DNA of 50,003 bases from Thiovulum sp. ES (GCA_000276965.1 AKKQ01000009.1:1-50003); one strand, 5' to 3'. Counted from the first letter of the stretch, positions 12,001 to 18,921 are shown. Translations and numbers: made by a program. Notes: generated by a model not told the origin, from the sequence alone.

Positions 12001-13052
12001 TAGAAAAAGTTTTCAGTTTGATTGTAAAAGCAACAGAGCTTTCTGACGATGAGGTTGTTAAAAATGATTTAGCTTGGCTGACATTTGCAAATATTTTAGG
12101 AGAAAATCCAAATCAAAATAGTGTAACAACAGCTTTAAATCTACCGACAATTGGTGCCAATGGTTCGGATATTTCTTGGACAAGTTCAAATGAAAAATAT
12201 ATCTCAACTTCTGGTTCTGTTGAAAGAGATACTATTCTTGACAAATATGTGAAACTTGTTGCAACTTTAGAGAGCGGAGATGTTTTAGAAACAAAAACTT
12301 TCCTTATGACTGTTTTAAAAGTTGTTGTTGAAAGCAATGAAGATAATTTAACTTTTAATAAAATTGAGACCCTTGAAACAAATGAGAGTAAAAATATAAC
12401 TCTATTTATGGATTCAATTGCAAGTGGAGATACAATTTCAACAACAGTTTTAATTGATTCTAAAATTTCTGAAAACAGCGAAAGCATTATTTCAGATGAG
12501 AGTATTAAAACAACAATTGAAGACAATAAAACTGTAACAACAATTATGTTAAATAGTGATGGAACAACAGAAAGTCGAATTGAAAATGAAAATGGTGTTA
12601 GTGAAATTGAATCAGAAATTACAGGTGCGACAACATCCGTTGATGAAAGCGGAACAATTAAAGTTGAAAGTGATACTAAAACAGCCTCTTTAAATAAAGA
12701 CGGTTCTGTTTATCACACTGTTGGAACAACTATCGCAAAATCAAATTTAACAGGTAGTTCTATTTCTGTAACAGAAGCTGGAATTGAAACAAATTATAAA
12801 CAAGTTTCCGCAACTGAAAATGGAGAAGAACTTGTTATCGAAGCTTCAGTTTCTACTTCAAATAACTCAACAACAAAAACATCTTTCTCTATGACAAATC
12901 TTTCAACTGGAGAAACTTTTGAGCTACAACCAACACTTTCAGATGAAAACAGTTTTTCAGAAGAGACAGAAGTTGAAATTGAAAATAGTGAAGACGGAGT
13001 AATTCAAATCAGAATTAAAACAAGTCTATCTGATAATTTGGAGATTAAATAA
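3..13052 (+). CDS. Giant multidomain surface/secreted repeat protein, 5' partial
   Basis: The frame is already open at base 3 with no stop upstream, so the gene starts outside the window; the first in-window ATG (141) is internal. At least 4,349 residues are visible. In order: a cadherin-like unit (to about 365); three beta-propeller-like blocks with NHL-type repeats (about 650-1490, 2090-2920, 3480-4350; motifs such as GLAFDEEGNLFVAD and ITPDGDVTTF), each followed by a cadherin-like unit with DIDGD or NDxP motifs; an invasin-like Ig segment (4800-5430); about 18 tandem cadherin/VCBS-type units (5750-11160), many opening with TNEDE and ending in VNSVND; three atrophied-Ig (aBig-like) units with SWTSSNE motifs (11460-12330); and a Ser/Thr/Glu-rich tail. 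Almost no Cys, no LPxTG, no RTX nonapeptides. A role in adhesion or a cell-surface filament is inferred. Its stop overlaps the next gene's start (TAATG). Confidence 0.85.
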   Translation, partial: CDQFHIHTKAPNSGGSTFQIFAEEQPNTDTSTDKYLVGKLESKYSDMNYAFSFDFDGDNKFFEIDSSTGEIFMKTPPDFENPENENNLYILTVSANRTSDPSLGSTSSIYIYITDVDEETEVSPIYTNTKGIEGFKPLDKSDIYDYGIPEVSSALNEEFLYTEENNYSEFKIFISSNQDVAETLQFDLPNWLEVGNLETTYVAQSVYAEPGIYSRISAMENFTVDSNDNIYINGKYFGFANMREGIFKIDENGKISPIKPVDSAEYSNLKTKRSNQEVIAGLSTTGRYDGNLIYKISQNGIDYIAGGSEYAVDNTDPTKAGFGSFNDIIIDGDNIFIADDEQRIRKISSDNSVSTFGLFSKEIQSFAKTGDKFVVHYNSVSTINLVGEEDYEENIDIENLKSTSSVKNITTDINNDIYLLVKNMNFHEFPTEYNSRKYYYYSVEKLTFTNDDKTEATIENVVNLYDDEIYLDMEISNSGKIFLITEYLIYKLEEAQVLTLSGTPTAEDYGVHEISYSFENASGVEKESNVSIFVNLKYQETVLDYIPDVVQFDENNFSAELLLDINGTAFKDNPLSFKISGNDYERFQLDEKTGEISTVGFPFNYEQKDVYELNISISDGTTTFVKTVYIDINDVPETPTLQPEGTPSVKQFEHLNYSLKIEDDFNDTHSLSIDSTIPDWLNISIENYEGQLEEQSFLNYAEYGFYGLILDRAGNLYSVKHEDDSTSNLYRVSSSKATSIKTLKYQPTLEVKNWFAEHTVRNGQDIYISGFSSIMKYNLDSGEFITFAGEMDAYGDEDGNLSTVRFYNPRGLAFDEEGNLFVADSNNSKIKKITPDGDVTTFASGVNEPYGLAFDKNGNLFVSEKNGSRISKFTFDGSKTTFIENDTLISPTEIAFDIDGNLLVVSDDGFVLKKVNLDGDMETLVNNKNSQIKYEITSIAVRGKEIYVASKHDGGTKSYISKFVPKTHEILISGSPNYGNVDVGEHEFTITVSDDTGRSIEYDDKIEVIDVNFEPYASGESNVLTNELDENIETVTELFLLSIKDQENEQITYSLVEDYGMFDIDSNGLLKTKGIPFNFEEKSYYLLDIVATDGKYNFNTSFPVTILNVNEEAPKMLNENNLSTNEASQFSLSLDLSDIDNDTVFTISELSDSLPDWLEIEESEDWYVETYIEDPDLYFDYMRWYGRLYGLSSLNKKVIKEISIDKEVSDKYVIDSSSSMNLENFTILNIFGTFYATTSNPSRIIKFNYDGSYDDIAGTSPENAVTNSAEPLEIVLNSPKGITVFNQALDIDSIYFSDYSSADQKNVIYEIDTVTNEIYIESGLETSLDPLKEVSDIIYNDGLIFIDGNNSNFHRLSEDRMRLTEGLNSPTSSALLDNDILLITDTNNHRVVEYNLLTTGKSVFSGNSMGYKDGWISEAQFTYPKGIAVDTSNNVIFVSDKNGIRKISKRQKFALNGTPKQGDVGLHEISLSVSDGDLSRTIDINVTVDDVAFPPDLAFGKTTTLEMIEDSTNLILDFNGTDLDETTDFTFEISGTDSQFFNIDSATGELTPISALSSDSRLDKDGNGFYEFNITIYDNSSANLSQTTEFKLFVKPPTRYTVSNKLIDQIEITVLDSDGNPYVNYGGEVTVSLQGKGALVGTTTVEVGANDGIAIFNDLTYVAMKDLADFNLTFKTSTGDSVDFEKLYYISDVVATEIAFPQISPSQIYSGIYTDFKDDIELTLIDSGGEDPVLDTNYSGEVTLKISGNDSNANLHGIKETNFKDGVATFSNMGVTYNIYNMTTDMFSLKASLSDESLESSSFPITVTHAPKPSFQTNLEDISISENNGTLVFRVNISEEANNDLTMSVESNNSKLAFAEINWTNPITSSVWSNEEFDFNVTNAMSISTPQEIAEITVTLKNDYSTVTEEFNITVLNINHLPDIKVSNYEIMNEDTEITIPFTFTDEDDDTVTATVKTEPSEGKVTVSGQNIIFKPSLNANGEDGFTLTFKDGGGYEEDFDFTIDVDPVNDDPVISVETSINTNEDTLITKIATLLDIDGDTVSISEKTAPTNGTVSITNSQITYTPNGNFFGKDSFVLSFTDGTETIDKTFDVTVNAINDKPSITMQSSTGVDEDKDVTIGFTYFDVENETVTAIEKTAPTNGTISIDGQNITYTPNENFFGQDSVTLTFSDGENTEDQTLNINVNSVNDVPTFTNLLPDLELDEDFRDFNLTMITTDVETPTDQLILNALSLNTNLIKTKIDGNELEIRVEPNQFGTAIIIYEVSDDEDITRESFEIVVNSVNDIPVFETNLSSEKAKSFQEDIGILNFEINISDIEGSDLNISVESNNSDLIAISESWTNSISQGDWSDASFEFNLTTLPNMYGTLEVNVSLHDGEDENIQTFYIEIEAVNDEPTISVKQAIIVTEDIEKTNSFSYTDIDNDEVVATLKDTPSNGSVSISGSSFTYTPDENFFGSDSFVLTFSDQNGYEVDKNFNVDIEAVNDKADLNVTTTLSTNEDESIDVDYSYYDLEKVPVQISEETPPTNGTITISGKDITYSPNTNFFGKDTFQLRFTDTGNDGLTRLLSEEDGTNNFEIVDFSVTVNSVNDDPIITIENSITTNEDESQTFQFSFTDIDNDTVVATEKTSPENGKISISGQDITYHPNSNYFGSDSFVVNLTDGEWSEDKTVSVTVNSIDDAPTFTTHLQDLNLDEDFSEFSLTMLSSDVEKNSVSYFATSSDNSIIEVSVVGNELKVSAVENSFGTVTIDYNVTQDTNTNLFEKSSFDIVVTPVNDQPTFETNISAITIDEDHGVLNYEINISDIDGDKLDLNIELNSSDIFEVSKSWSSKLLQGEWLNESFEFNLTTLPNAHGKVIATIIVSDGELSSFENIELDVNSVNDTPEITVSNSITTNEDTNKVFKFEFTDIDGDNVVASEKTAPQNGAISISGQNITYSPFAHYYGNDSFALAFSDGKTTIAKTVSVVINPVNDIPEIKISSITTNEDESKNFSFTYYDIDGNTVVATEKTAPQNGKISISGQDITYSPAEHYFGNDSFVLSFSDGEAIVEKTVSVVVNSVNDIPEIVVANAITTNEDESETFQFTYSDIDGDTVTATEKTEPTNGIVSIYGDTITYLPNKDYFGNDSFVLNFSDGNEIVEKSVSVTVNPVDDTPILTSNLEDLSLNEDFEEFRIKLTSSDIENDEVSYFAKVSDNSILNVEIDGDEIKVSSVENAFGIVTVDINVTENASDKLSDKTSFQITVNSVNDTPTFESNISEITIFEDYGILNYEINISDIDGDDLNLTIELNSSDIFSVSESWKTKLSQGEWTDTSFEFNLTTIENAHGSVLAKITVFDGELNSSETIQLNVTSVNDTPEIEIPETVTTFEDVSKTISFSIIELDGDEVNATITMQGNRGLLRNSSSNFIYSPYPNINGTDLVGVKFDDGNGGVVEKNISIIIRAIDDNPTFSPLSDISIQEDSGGTSFNLALSDIDSSTTSPSISIESSNSGLANFTPYGKTVSITPNKDQHGTSSVKVTAVVGGKSVSQSFTLTVTPVDDEPTFNAISDLTVDEDSGAKTVTVTLVDIDSDVASATYSVSGGGDFADISSSGNTITLTPKENKSGESTISVSAILDGKTVSQTFNYKVNPVDDEPVLETFSNISLSDTTDSSTVGISLGDIDSELSTAEYSVSSSNPDLVDVVLNGESLTIIPKGRVSGETTITISATLDGKTVSQTFNYTIKNTNTAPVVATIPNIDLEVSTEERVETVSISASDDIEVVSISAKSSNSAIASVSASFENSQLTISIPKNAVGLATITVSAKDNDGEEGETSFKITINANESQVCLGDSLSDLTFDTIRASNSEQSYIRSDLNLITAITSCTEKIDVSWTSSNEEIVSTSGKVTIDEEKDYTVKLIATLESGEFETRKSFLITIPKDELTDEIAVQQAFDNLTFDSIKNENLKKSEIYSSLNLYTSGVSETEISWSSSSDAIFTDGTVSGSEKDEAISLVATITKGEEVLEKVFSLIVKATELSDDEVVKNDLAWLTFANILGENPNQNSVTTALNLPTIGANGSDISWTSSNEKYISTSGSVERDTILDKYVKLVATLESGDVLETKTFLMTVLKVVVESNEDNLTFNKIETLETNESKNITLFMDSIASGDTISTTVLIDSKISENSESIISDESIKTTIEDNKTVTTIMLNSDGTTESRIENENGVSEIESEITGATTSVDESGTIKVESDTKTASLNKDGSVYHTVGTTIAKSNLTGSSISVTEAGIETNYKQVSATENGEELVIEASVSTSNNSTTKTSFSMTNLSTGETFELQPTLSDENSFSEETEVEIENSEDGVIQIRIKTSLSDNLEIK
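5750..11160 (+). repeat. Tandem cadherin/VCBS-like protein repeats within the giant gene
   Basis: About 18 units of roughly 85-110 codons recur here. A typical unit has NED near its start, DIDGDxV about 15 residues later, EKTAPxNG, a GxDSFVLxFSDG strand, and VNSVNDxP at the junction. The DNA is also repetitive, for example aatgaagatgagag at 7499, 8956 and 9226. This makes the stretch prone to recombination and to assembly collapse. Confidence 0.8.
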
Positions 13053-13462
13053 TGAAAAAAATTACTTTGGGGCTTTTTGTCCCTCTTTTAGCATCTTTTA
13101 TGATTTCTTGTAGTGAAGATGAAAAATCAAACACAGCAGTTGTTCAAACAGATGAACCAAACACAACGGTTGTTGACACAGATGAGCCAAACACAACAGT
13201 TGTTGAAACAGACGAACCAAACACAACAGTTGTTGAAACAGACGAACCAAACACAACAGTTGTTGAAACAGACGAGCCAAACACAACAATTAAAACTGAA
13301 AACTTAGAAGTTCCATTTTGCGGAAATGGTGTTTTAGTTTTACAATCTGGCGATGAGGTTGTTAAAATTTCAGAAAATCCAGAAGTTGAGATTGTTCATA
13401 ATCAATATGATGAAAAGACAATTTGTATTATTTCTGGAGAAGTTGAGATTATCCGAGAATAA
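13052..13462 (+). CDS. Repeat-bearing lipoprotein
   Basis: Product of 136 residues. Residues 1-20 form a lipoprotein signal peptide: MKK, a hydrophobic core, then a lipobox ending ISC with Cys20 as the lipidated residue. Residues 30-79 are five copies of a ten-residue acidic repeat (VVETDEPNTT), probably an extended spacer. Residues 85-136 form a small unknown domain with two cysteines (FCGNG and TICI) and alternating beta-type residues. The ATG overlaps the stop of the giant protein by one base (TAATG), so translation is probably coupled. A role in anchoring, export or processing of the giant protein is inferred only from adjacency. The small C-terminal domain is not recognised. Confidence 0.8.
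   Translation: MKKITLGLFVPLLASFMISCSEDEKSNTAVVQTDEPNTTVVDTDEPNTTVVETDEPNTTVVETDEPNTTVVETDEPNTTIKTENLEVPFCGNGVLVLQSGDEVVKISENPEVEIVHNQYDEKTICIISGEVEIIRE
13139..13288 (+). repeat. 30-bp tandem repeat, five copies, in frame
   Basis: Five head-to-tail 30-bp units begin at 13139, 13169, 13199, 13229 and 13259. Units 3 and 4 are identical and the others differ at a few positions. Because the unit is a multiple of three, gain or loss changes spacer length by ten residues without breaking the frame. Confidence 0.9.
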
Positions 13463-13476
13463 TTTTTGTAGATCAA

Positions 13477-13492
13477 GTCCCCCAAAAGGGAC
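13477..13492. terminator. Short hairpin between convergent genes (CCC-AAAA-GGG family)
   Basis: GTCCC and GGGAC flank a ccaaaa loop. It lies 14 bases after the lipoprotein stop and 5 bases after the purE stop, where a bidirectional terminator would sit. No good U-tract follows on either side, so the terminator role is inferred from position. Confidence 0.4.
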
Positions 13493-13497
13493 AGAAA

Positions 13498-13992
13498 TTA
13501 CAGAATTACTTCAATAGACTTAGAGTCTTCTTCAACTTTTTTGCTTTGTAAAATTCGATCTTCTCTCAATTTTTCAGAGAGTGCTTTGTCAGAAACTGCG
13601 AGAATTTGCATTGCTAAATAAGCACTGTTTTTTGCACCAGCTTTTCCAATTGCAACAGTTGCAACAGGCATTCCACCAGGCATTTGAACAGTTGAAAGAA
13701 GAGCATCATTACCTTGTAGTGAAGAGGCATCCATTGGAACTCCAATAACTGGTTTTGTAGTTATCGCAGCAACTGCACCTGCAAGATGTGCCGCCATTCC
13801 AGCCGCAGCAATAAATACTTTTGCCCCTTTCTCTTCAGCATCTCGAACATATTTCTTTGTTCTATCTGGACTTCGGTGAGCAGAAGAGATAACAATCTCA
13901 AACTTTACACCAAATTTTTGAAGAACATCAGAAGCATTTTTCATAACTTCGTAATCAGACTTACTACCCATTAGAATCGATACAAAATCCAT
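13498..13992 (-). CDS. purE: N5-carboxyaminoimidazole ribonucleotide mutase (PurE class I)
   Basis: Converts N5-CAIR to CAIR in de novo purine synthesis; cytosolic. The product of about 164 residues has the class I PurE landmarks: MGSKSD near the N-terminus (phosphate binding), SAHRSP at about residues 37-42 (catalytic His), and AAAGMAAHLAG followed by GVPMD and MPGGMPVATV. Length fits bacterial PurE. I place the start at ATG 13992 because a GGAG sits six bases upstream; an in-frame TTG at 14004 would add four residues and destroy that spacing. It follows mnmG by about 30 bases on the same strand and is probably cotranscribed with it. Confidence 0.95.
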   Translation of the reverse strand: MDFVSILMGSKSDYEVMKNASDVLQKFGVKFEIVISSAHRSPDRTKKYVRDAEEKGAKVFIAAAGMAAHLAGAVAAITTKPVIGVPMDASSLQGNDALLSTVQMPGGMPVATVAIGKAGAKNSAYLAMQILAVSDKALSEKLREDRILQSKKVEEDSKSIEVIL

Positions 13993-14021
13993 CTTAAGCT
14001 CCAATTTTTAAAGTATTTTAT

Positions 14022-15881
14022 CTACTTTCTTTTTAAATAGACTTGTAAAATATCAAGTCCTGCAGGTGTCATTCCCTGAATTTGAGAGGCAGATTGTAAA
14101 TTTGGAGGATTGAATTTCTCAAGTTTCTCAATAATTTCACTTGAGAGTCCAGAAATTGCTCGGAAATTAAAATCTTCAGGAATTTTAGTCTCAAGTAGAG
14201 TTTTCATTTTTTCAATTTGCTCTTTTTGCTTGTAAATATAGTTGTAATATTTGCACTCAATAAGAATTTGCTCTTTCAATTCCAAATCTAAATCTTTCCA
14301 TTCTGGTAGAAGAGCTTCTAAATTTTCGAGAGTGAAACCTTTTCGTCCAATTACTCGCTGGTAAGAAGTTCGGTCTTTAATTTTGTCTTGACCAATTGAT
14401 TCTAAAAATTGGAGACTTTCTCTGTTTGGAGTCATAAAAGTTTCATGAAGTTCCACCATTTTTTCAGCAATATCTCGGTCAAGTTTTTCAACTCGACTAT
14501 AAAAATCTTCAGAAATTAGACCCAAGTCAAAACCATATTTTGAGAGTCTCAAATGTGCATTATCTTCACGAAGCAAAAGACGATATTCCGCTCGGCTTGT
14601 GAACATTCGATAAGGTTCAATTGTTCCTTTTGTTACTAAATCATCAATCAAAACACCGATATAAGATTCGTCTCGTCGAAAAACAAGAGGTTCTTTTTCA
14701 TCAATTGAGAGTGAAGCATTTATTCCCGCCATTAAACCTTGTGCTGCAGCCTCTTCATATCCTGTTGTTCCGTTGATTTGTCCCGCAAAATAAAGGTTTT
14801 TAATTTTTTTTGTTTGCAAAGAGTGTTTTAATTCAGTCGGATCAATGTAATCATATTCAATCGCATATCCGTATCTTACAATTCTTGCATTTTCCAAACC
14901 TCGAACTGAATGAATCATGTCCCGCTGAACATCAGGCGGAAGTGAAGTCGACATTCCATTTATGTAATATTCAGTTGCCTCGATTGTTTGTGGTTCAACA
15001 AAAAGGTGATGTCGATCTCGCTCTCGAAAACGATTAATTTTATCTTCAATGCTTGGGCAATATCGAGGACCAACTCCAGCAATTTGTCCAGTGAAAAGCG
15101 GTGTACGATAAAAATTTCCCTCAATAATCTGGTGGGTTTCTTCATTTGTGTAAGTTACATAACAAGGCAGTTGCTCTTTTTTCTGAAACTCTTCTCTATC
15201 TGTTTGGAAACTAAATGGAATTGCGACCTCATCGCCACCTTGAACTTCCATAACAGAAAAGTCAATTGTTGAAGCATCAAGTCGTGCAGTTGTTCCTGTT
15301 TTGAGTCGCCCAACTCTAAAACCTAAATCTTTCAAATTTTCAGCAAGTCCAACAGAAGCAAATTCTCCATATCGTCCCGCATTATGTTTTATCTCTCCAA
15401 TGTGTGTTACACCATTTAAAAAAGTTCCAGTTGTCAAAATCACTTTTTTTGCAAAATACTCGATTTGCAACTCTGTTTTGACACCTAAAACCTCGCCATT
15501 TTCAACAATCAAACTTTCAACAGTATCTTGTGCAAGTTCCAAATTTTCAGTATCCAAAATCACAGTTCTCATGTGAATTGCATATCGATCCATGTCAATT
15601 TGTGCACGGCTACCACGAACTGCTGGACCTTTATTCTCATTTAAGATTCTAAACTGTATTCCACACTTATCAGTCGCTTTTCCCATTTCTCCGCCAAGTG
15701 CATCCACCTCTTTTACAAGATGTCCTTTTGCTAATCCACCAATCGCAGGATTACAGCTTGTCGCACCAACTCTTTCCGATAGCATAGAAATGAGAAGTGT
15801 CTTTTTTCCTAGTCTTGCTGATACAAGTGATGCCTCAATTCCAGCATGACCTCCACCAACAACTATTACATCATATTTCAA
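14022..15881 (-). CDS. mnmG: tRNA uridine-5-carboxymethylaminomethyl modification enzyme MnmG (GidA)
   Basis: With MnmE, MnmG installs the cmnm5 group at U34 of certain tRNAs using FAD and methylene-THF. The N-terminus has the Rossmann FAD motif ([13 protein letters not shown]), then [23 protein letters not shown], a C-terminal helical region and a QGMTPAGLD motif near the end. I favour the TTG at 15881 (620 residues, close to the usual family length), preceded by GGAAAA. The longer frame from ATG 15947 adds 22 residues ([14 protein letters not shown]...) that do not look like MnmG. One exact CGATGAGGTC word lies in the gene, encoding DEV at 15225-15234. Confidence 0.95.
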   Translation of the reverse strand: MKYDVIVVGGGHAGIEASLVSARLGKKTLLISMLSERVGATSCNPAIGGLAKGHLVKEVDALGGEMGKATDKCGIQFRILNENKGPAVRGSRAQIDMDRYAIHMRTVILDTENLELAQDTVESLIVENGEVLGVKTELQIEYFAKKVILTTGTFLNGVTHIGEIKHNAGRYGEFASVGLAENLKDLGFRVGRLKTGTTARLDASTIDFSVMEVQGGDEVAIPFSFQTDREEFQKKEQLPCYVTYTNEETHQIIEGNFYRTPLFTGQIAGVGPRYCPSIEDKINRFRERDRHHLFVEPQTIEATEYYINGMSTSLPPDVQRDMIHSVRGLENARIVRYGYAIEYDYIDPTELKHSLQTKKIKNLYFAGQINGTTGYEEAAAQGLMAGINASLSIDEKEPLVFRRDESYIGVLIDDLVTKGTIEPYRMFTSRAEYRLLLREDNAHLRLSKYGFDLGLISEDFYSRVEKLDRDIAEKMVELHETFMTPNRESLQFLESIGQDKIKDRTSYQRVIGRKGFTLENLEALLPEWKDLDLELKEQILIECKYYNYIYKQKEQIEKMKTLLETKIPEDFNFRAISGLSSEIIEKLEKFNPPNLQSASQIQGMTPAGLDILQVYLKRK

Positions 15882-16045
15882 ATTTTTTCCACTATTTTTA
15901 CTTAAGTCCAATTTACATTTATCAATAGAATGTGTGGGAGAGACCAACCCGCTATTCCATCGTTCACTTTTTTAGATAAATCTTTGAGAGTGAATTTAAG
16001 AACTAATTCTTAATTATATTAAATATTATAAATAATTTTAAAAAT

Positions 16046-18466
16046 CTAGTTAATATCTGAATAGACACAATCTCGACCATTCTCTTTTGCACGATAAAGA
16101 TTTTTGTCTGCTCGGCTATACATTGCCTCAAAAGTGTCTCCATTTGTAACTTCTGTAACACCGCAACTAACTGTAATTTCACGATCTTTGATAAGTGTTA
16201 AATTATCTTTGACAAGATTTCTGATTCGATCAGCAATTGAGAATCCCTGTTTTATTCCAATTCCAGGAAGTAAAATCATAAATTCTTCTCCGCCAACTCT
16301 AAATATTTCATCATTTCCTCGAAGATTGTTCTCAACAATTCGACTAAATTTAGAGAGAACCTCATCACCCATTCTATGTCCGTAAGTGTCATTTATAGAT
16401 TTAAAAAAGTCGATGTCAAGAATGATAAGAGAGAAAATCTTTTTAGTTTGTCGATAATCTTTTAAAGATTCTGTAATTGCATCATTAAAAGCTTTTCTAT
16501 TTGGCAACTGTGTTAATTCATCAAGGTAAGCTCGTTTTATAATCTCCTGCTCTTTTTTACGAAGTTCTGTATAGTCAGCCATTGTTATAAGGAATTGTTC
16601 TCTACTCTTAATATATGCAATAGATGAGTTTATAATTTTCTCTTCACCATTTTTACTAATACAAATTTTCTCAAAATTCTCATATTTTCCATCTCTCATA
16701 ACAATTTCGCAAATAATCTTGCTCTTATGCAAAAAGTCCTGTTTTGTTAGTGAGAAACAGCTCTGTTGTTCAAGTTCCTCTGGTGTATATCCAAGAAGTT
16801 TTAAACATTTACCATTGAATTTAATATAGTTTGTATTTCTGTCAAGAAGTGCTATACACTCAAGAGCTGTATTAAAAATGATTTCAAGCTCTTCATTTTT
16901 ATGAAGAATTGTTCTTTCAAAACTCTTTTTCTGTGAAATATCTCGCATTGAAGCATAATAAAAAATCTTATTATCTAATCGGATACTTCTTGCTTTCACA
17001 TGCAAGTCGATTATTTTTCCATCTCGACGAGAAAATTTTGTCTCAAAAGATACAGGTGCATTATCGGAATCTTTCATAAATTCAATTTGTGCTTCAACTG
17101 GAATAAACATGTTCAAATCATGAATATTCAGAGATTTGATTTCTTCGTGTTTATATCCAAGAGTTTCCGCAAAAGATGGACTAGATTCAATAATATTTCC
17201 AATCATATCAACAATATGGATTCCATCAGTTGCCGACTCAAGAATTGTCTTGTATTTAATTTCTGATTTTGTTTTTTCAGAAACATCGATTGTTGTTCCA
17301 ACTGAATATATATATTTTCCTCTTTTGTTATAAAAGTGAATTGCTCTCTCTTCTATATGTTTTACTTGACCATTTCTGCTGAAAATTTTATGAGAGGAGA
17401 AGAACTCTTTCTTTTCATGAATTGAGCGAATAAAACTTCTATTAAAAGATATTTGGTCTTCATGACTCACATATCTTAAAATTGTGTCAAGTGTAATTTT
17501 CTCTTTTTGATTTTCAACTCCAAAAATAGCATAAACTCCCTCACTCCAAATAAACTCACCAGTATTATCGTGATACTCCCAAAAACCAATTTTAGATATT
17601 TTTGATGTAATATTCACAAGTTCGTTAAAATGTGCAAGTTCTTCTGTATCTTCATGGTGTCTTGCAAAAATGACTCTAAAAAGATAGATTCCAAACATAA
17701 AATATATTAGAATCAGAATCATAGGTATAATATATTTTAATTGGAAATGTTTCTTGAAATCATGAACATACTCTTCTTTTAAAATCGAAACAATATTTAC
17801 TCCACCGAAAATATTTAAATCAAGCTTCTTTGAAAAAACTCTTGTATTGTCTGAAAAATCTTCTTGACCCAACATCTGAGAATAGTAATCTGGTAAATCT
17901 TCAGCAATATGTCGTTTTTCTGTTTTTACATTTCCCCAAGATTTTTCTAGATTATAATGATAAATTGTGTAGCCATTGTTATCAAAAAGAATAGATTTGT
18001 AAAAATCACCTTTGTTAAGAGCTTTTTCCAGAATATTTCCAGCAAAATAATTTACAATTAAAATTCCATCAAAGCTATTTTCACTATTCTTAATTGGAAG
18101 AACTCCTCGAATTGTTGGCTTGTAAGGTCTCTCAATTTCTCCATGTTCTATATTTAAATCAAATCTAGTGAACCATATTTTCTCAAGCATTGCCTCTTTT
18201 TTTGACAAAATAAAGTAGTATCGATTTGATTTATTTTGCAATTTATCTTTTTGAGAAACAATGATTTCTCCATTCACAACATCTATTCTAGATTTTTCAA
18301 AACCATTTTTATCAATATATCTTATCTGCATAGTGTTAGGAGTTAAAGAGGCAATATTTACAATGAGATTTGTTAAATCTTTTGTGTTGTTTCGATCTTC
18401 TAAATAGTCTAAAAACTCTTTTGAATTTCTCAAAGTGTGTAGAATTTTTTCAGAGTTAAAAATCAT
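16046..18466 (-). CDS. Membrane-bound PAS-GGDEF sensor (diguanylate cyclase)
   Basis: Predicted to make c-di-GMP in response to a periplasmic or redox/ligand cue. From ATG 18466 (806 residues): an extracytoplasmic sensor region of about 240 residues, a transmembrane helix (YIIPMILILIYFMFGIYLF), at least three PAS units (for example ESATDGIHIVD... and SFAETLGYKHEEI), then a GGDEF domain with LDIDFFKSINDTYGH and the active-site variant GGEEF. No EAL domain follows. The first transmembrane helix lies upstream in the same frame (18467-18625) but has no standard start codon there, so this ATG is probably not the natural start; see the next feature. It follows the S4-domain gene on the same strand. 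Confidence 0.85.
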   Translation of the reverse strand: MIFNSEKILHTLRNSKEFLDYLEDRNNTKDLTNLIVNIASLTPNTMQIRYIDKNGFEKSRIDVVNGEIIVSQKDKLQNKSNRYYFILSKKEAMLEKIWFTRFDLNIEHGEIERPYKPTIRGVLPIKNSENSFDGILIVNYFAGNILEKALNKGDFYKSILFDNNGYTIYHYNLEKSWGNVKTEKRHIAEDLPDYYSQMLGQEDFSDNTRVFSKKLDLNIFGGVNIVSILKEEYVHDFKKHFQLKYIIPMILILIYFMFGIYLFRVIFARHHEDTEELAHFNELVNITSKISKIGFWEYHDNTGEFIWSEGVYAIFGVENQKEKITLDTILRYVSHEDQISFNRSFIRSIHEKKEFFSSHKIFSRNGQVKHIEERAIHFYNKRGKYIYSVGTTIDVSEKTKSEIKYKTILESATDGIHIVDMIGNIIESSPSFAETLGYKHEEIKSLNIHDLNMFIPVEAQIEFMKDSDNAPVSFETKFSRRDGKIIDLHVKARSIRLDNKIFYYASMRDISQKKSFERTILHKNEELEIIFNTALECIALLDRNTNYIKFNGKCLKLLGYTPEELEQQSCFSLTKQDFLHKSKIICEIVMRDGKYENFEKICISKNGEEKIINSSIAYIKSREQFLITMADYTELRKKEQEIIKRAYLDELTQLPNRKAFNDAITESLKDYRQTKKIFSLIILDIDFFKSINDTYGHRMGDEVLSKFSRIVENNLRGNDEIFRVGGEEFMILLPGIGIKQGFSIADRIRNLVKDNLTLIKDREITVSCGVTEVTNGDTFEAMYSRADKNLYRAKENGRDCVYSDIN

Positions 18467-18660
18467 TATGTTGATAGATGTTTCAAATTCAGCAATATGG
18501 TTTTTTGCACCTTGAATAACAATATCTTCACCTTTGGAAAAAACAATTTTTTCAATAATATAGTGGCTTCCAATAAGAGCAAGGATTGTACTAATTAAAA
18601 AAAAAGCAATAAATGTTTTTTTAGTTTATTATCTTTATCAGAATCAAAGCTTTGGAACAA
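18467..18660 (-). other. Out-of-frame N-terminus of the sensor gene (probable frameshift at an A7 run)
   Basis: Reading backwards from 18466 in frame gives a convincing transmembrane helix (TFIAFFLISTILALIGSHY), then a TAA at 18626-18628 with no ATG, GTG or TTG between. One frame over, a TTG at 18660, preceded by AAGGGA, encodes LFQSFDSDKDNKLK and runs into the same helix if the A7 run on the coding strand (T7 on plus, about 18616-18622) had one more A. The gene is therefore either disrupted, switched by homopolymer slippage, or miscalled by one base. Confidence 0.6.
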
Positions 18661-18672
18661 CTTTTCCCTTTT

Positions 18673-18921
18673 TTAACAAATACTAACATATTTGTCTTGC
18701 TCATTCTTAGGAGTTGTTTTTAGTTTTGGGATTTCTAAAATTTTCCATTTTTGAGAATCTCCATTTAGATATTTTATCTCTATAATATCGCCAATCTTTA
18801 CATCTTTTGACTGTTTTGCGACAGTTTTATTTAGAAAGACAACACCATTTTTAAGCATATCTTGAGCGACTGCTCTCCGTTTTGTAATATTTACACTATT
18901 TAAAAATTTATCTATTCTCAT
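18673..18921 (-). CDS. S4-domain RNA-binding protein (Hsp15/RqcP-like)
   Basis: An 82-residue protein that is almost entirely an S4 fold: MRIDKFLNSVNITKRRAVAQ with the conserved R-DKFL and KRR positions, then NGVVFLN and KIGDIIEI. Such proteins bind ribosomal RNA; relatives take part in rescue of stalled 50S-peptidyl-tRNA complexes. Which of those roles applies here is not shown by the sequence. The ATG overlaps the DUF58 gene's end by four bases (ATGA), so the two are translationally coupled, and the sensor gene begins just downstream. Confidence 0.85.
   Translation of the reverse strand: MRIDKFLNSVNITKRRAVAQDMLKNGVVFLNKTVAKQSKDVKIGDIIEIKYLNGDSQKWKILEIPKLKTTPKNEQDKYVSIC

Noticed and set aside
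141-13052. ATG 141 as the true start of the giant gene
   Set aside because: The frame is open to the window edge and the upstream residues continue a cadherin-like unit.
13139-13288. CRISPR array
   Set aside because: The 30-bp units are contiguous without spacers and are translated in frame.
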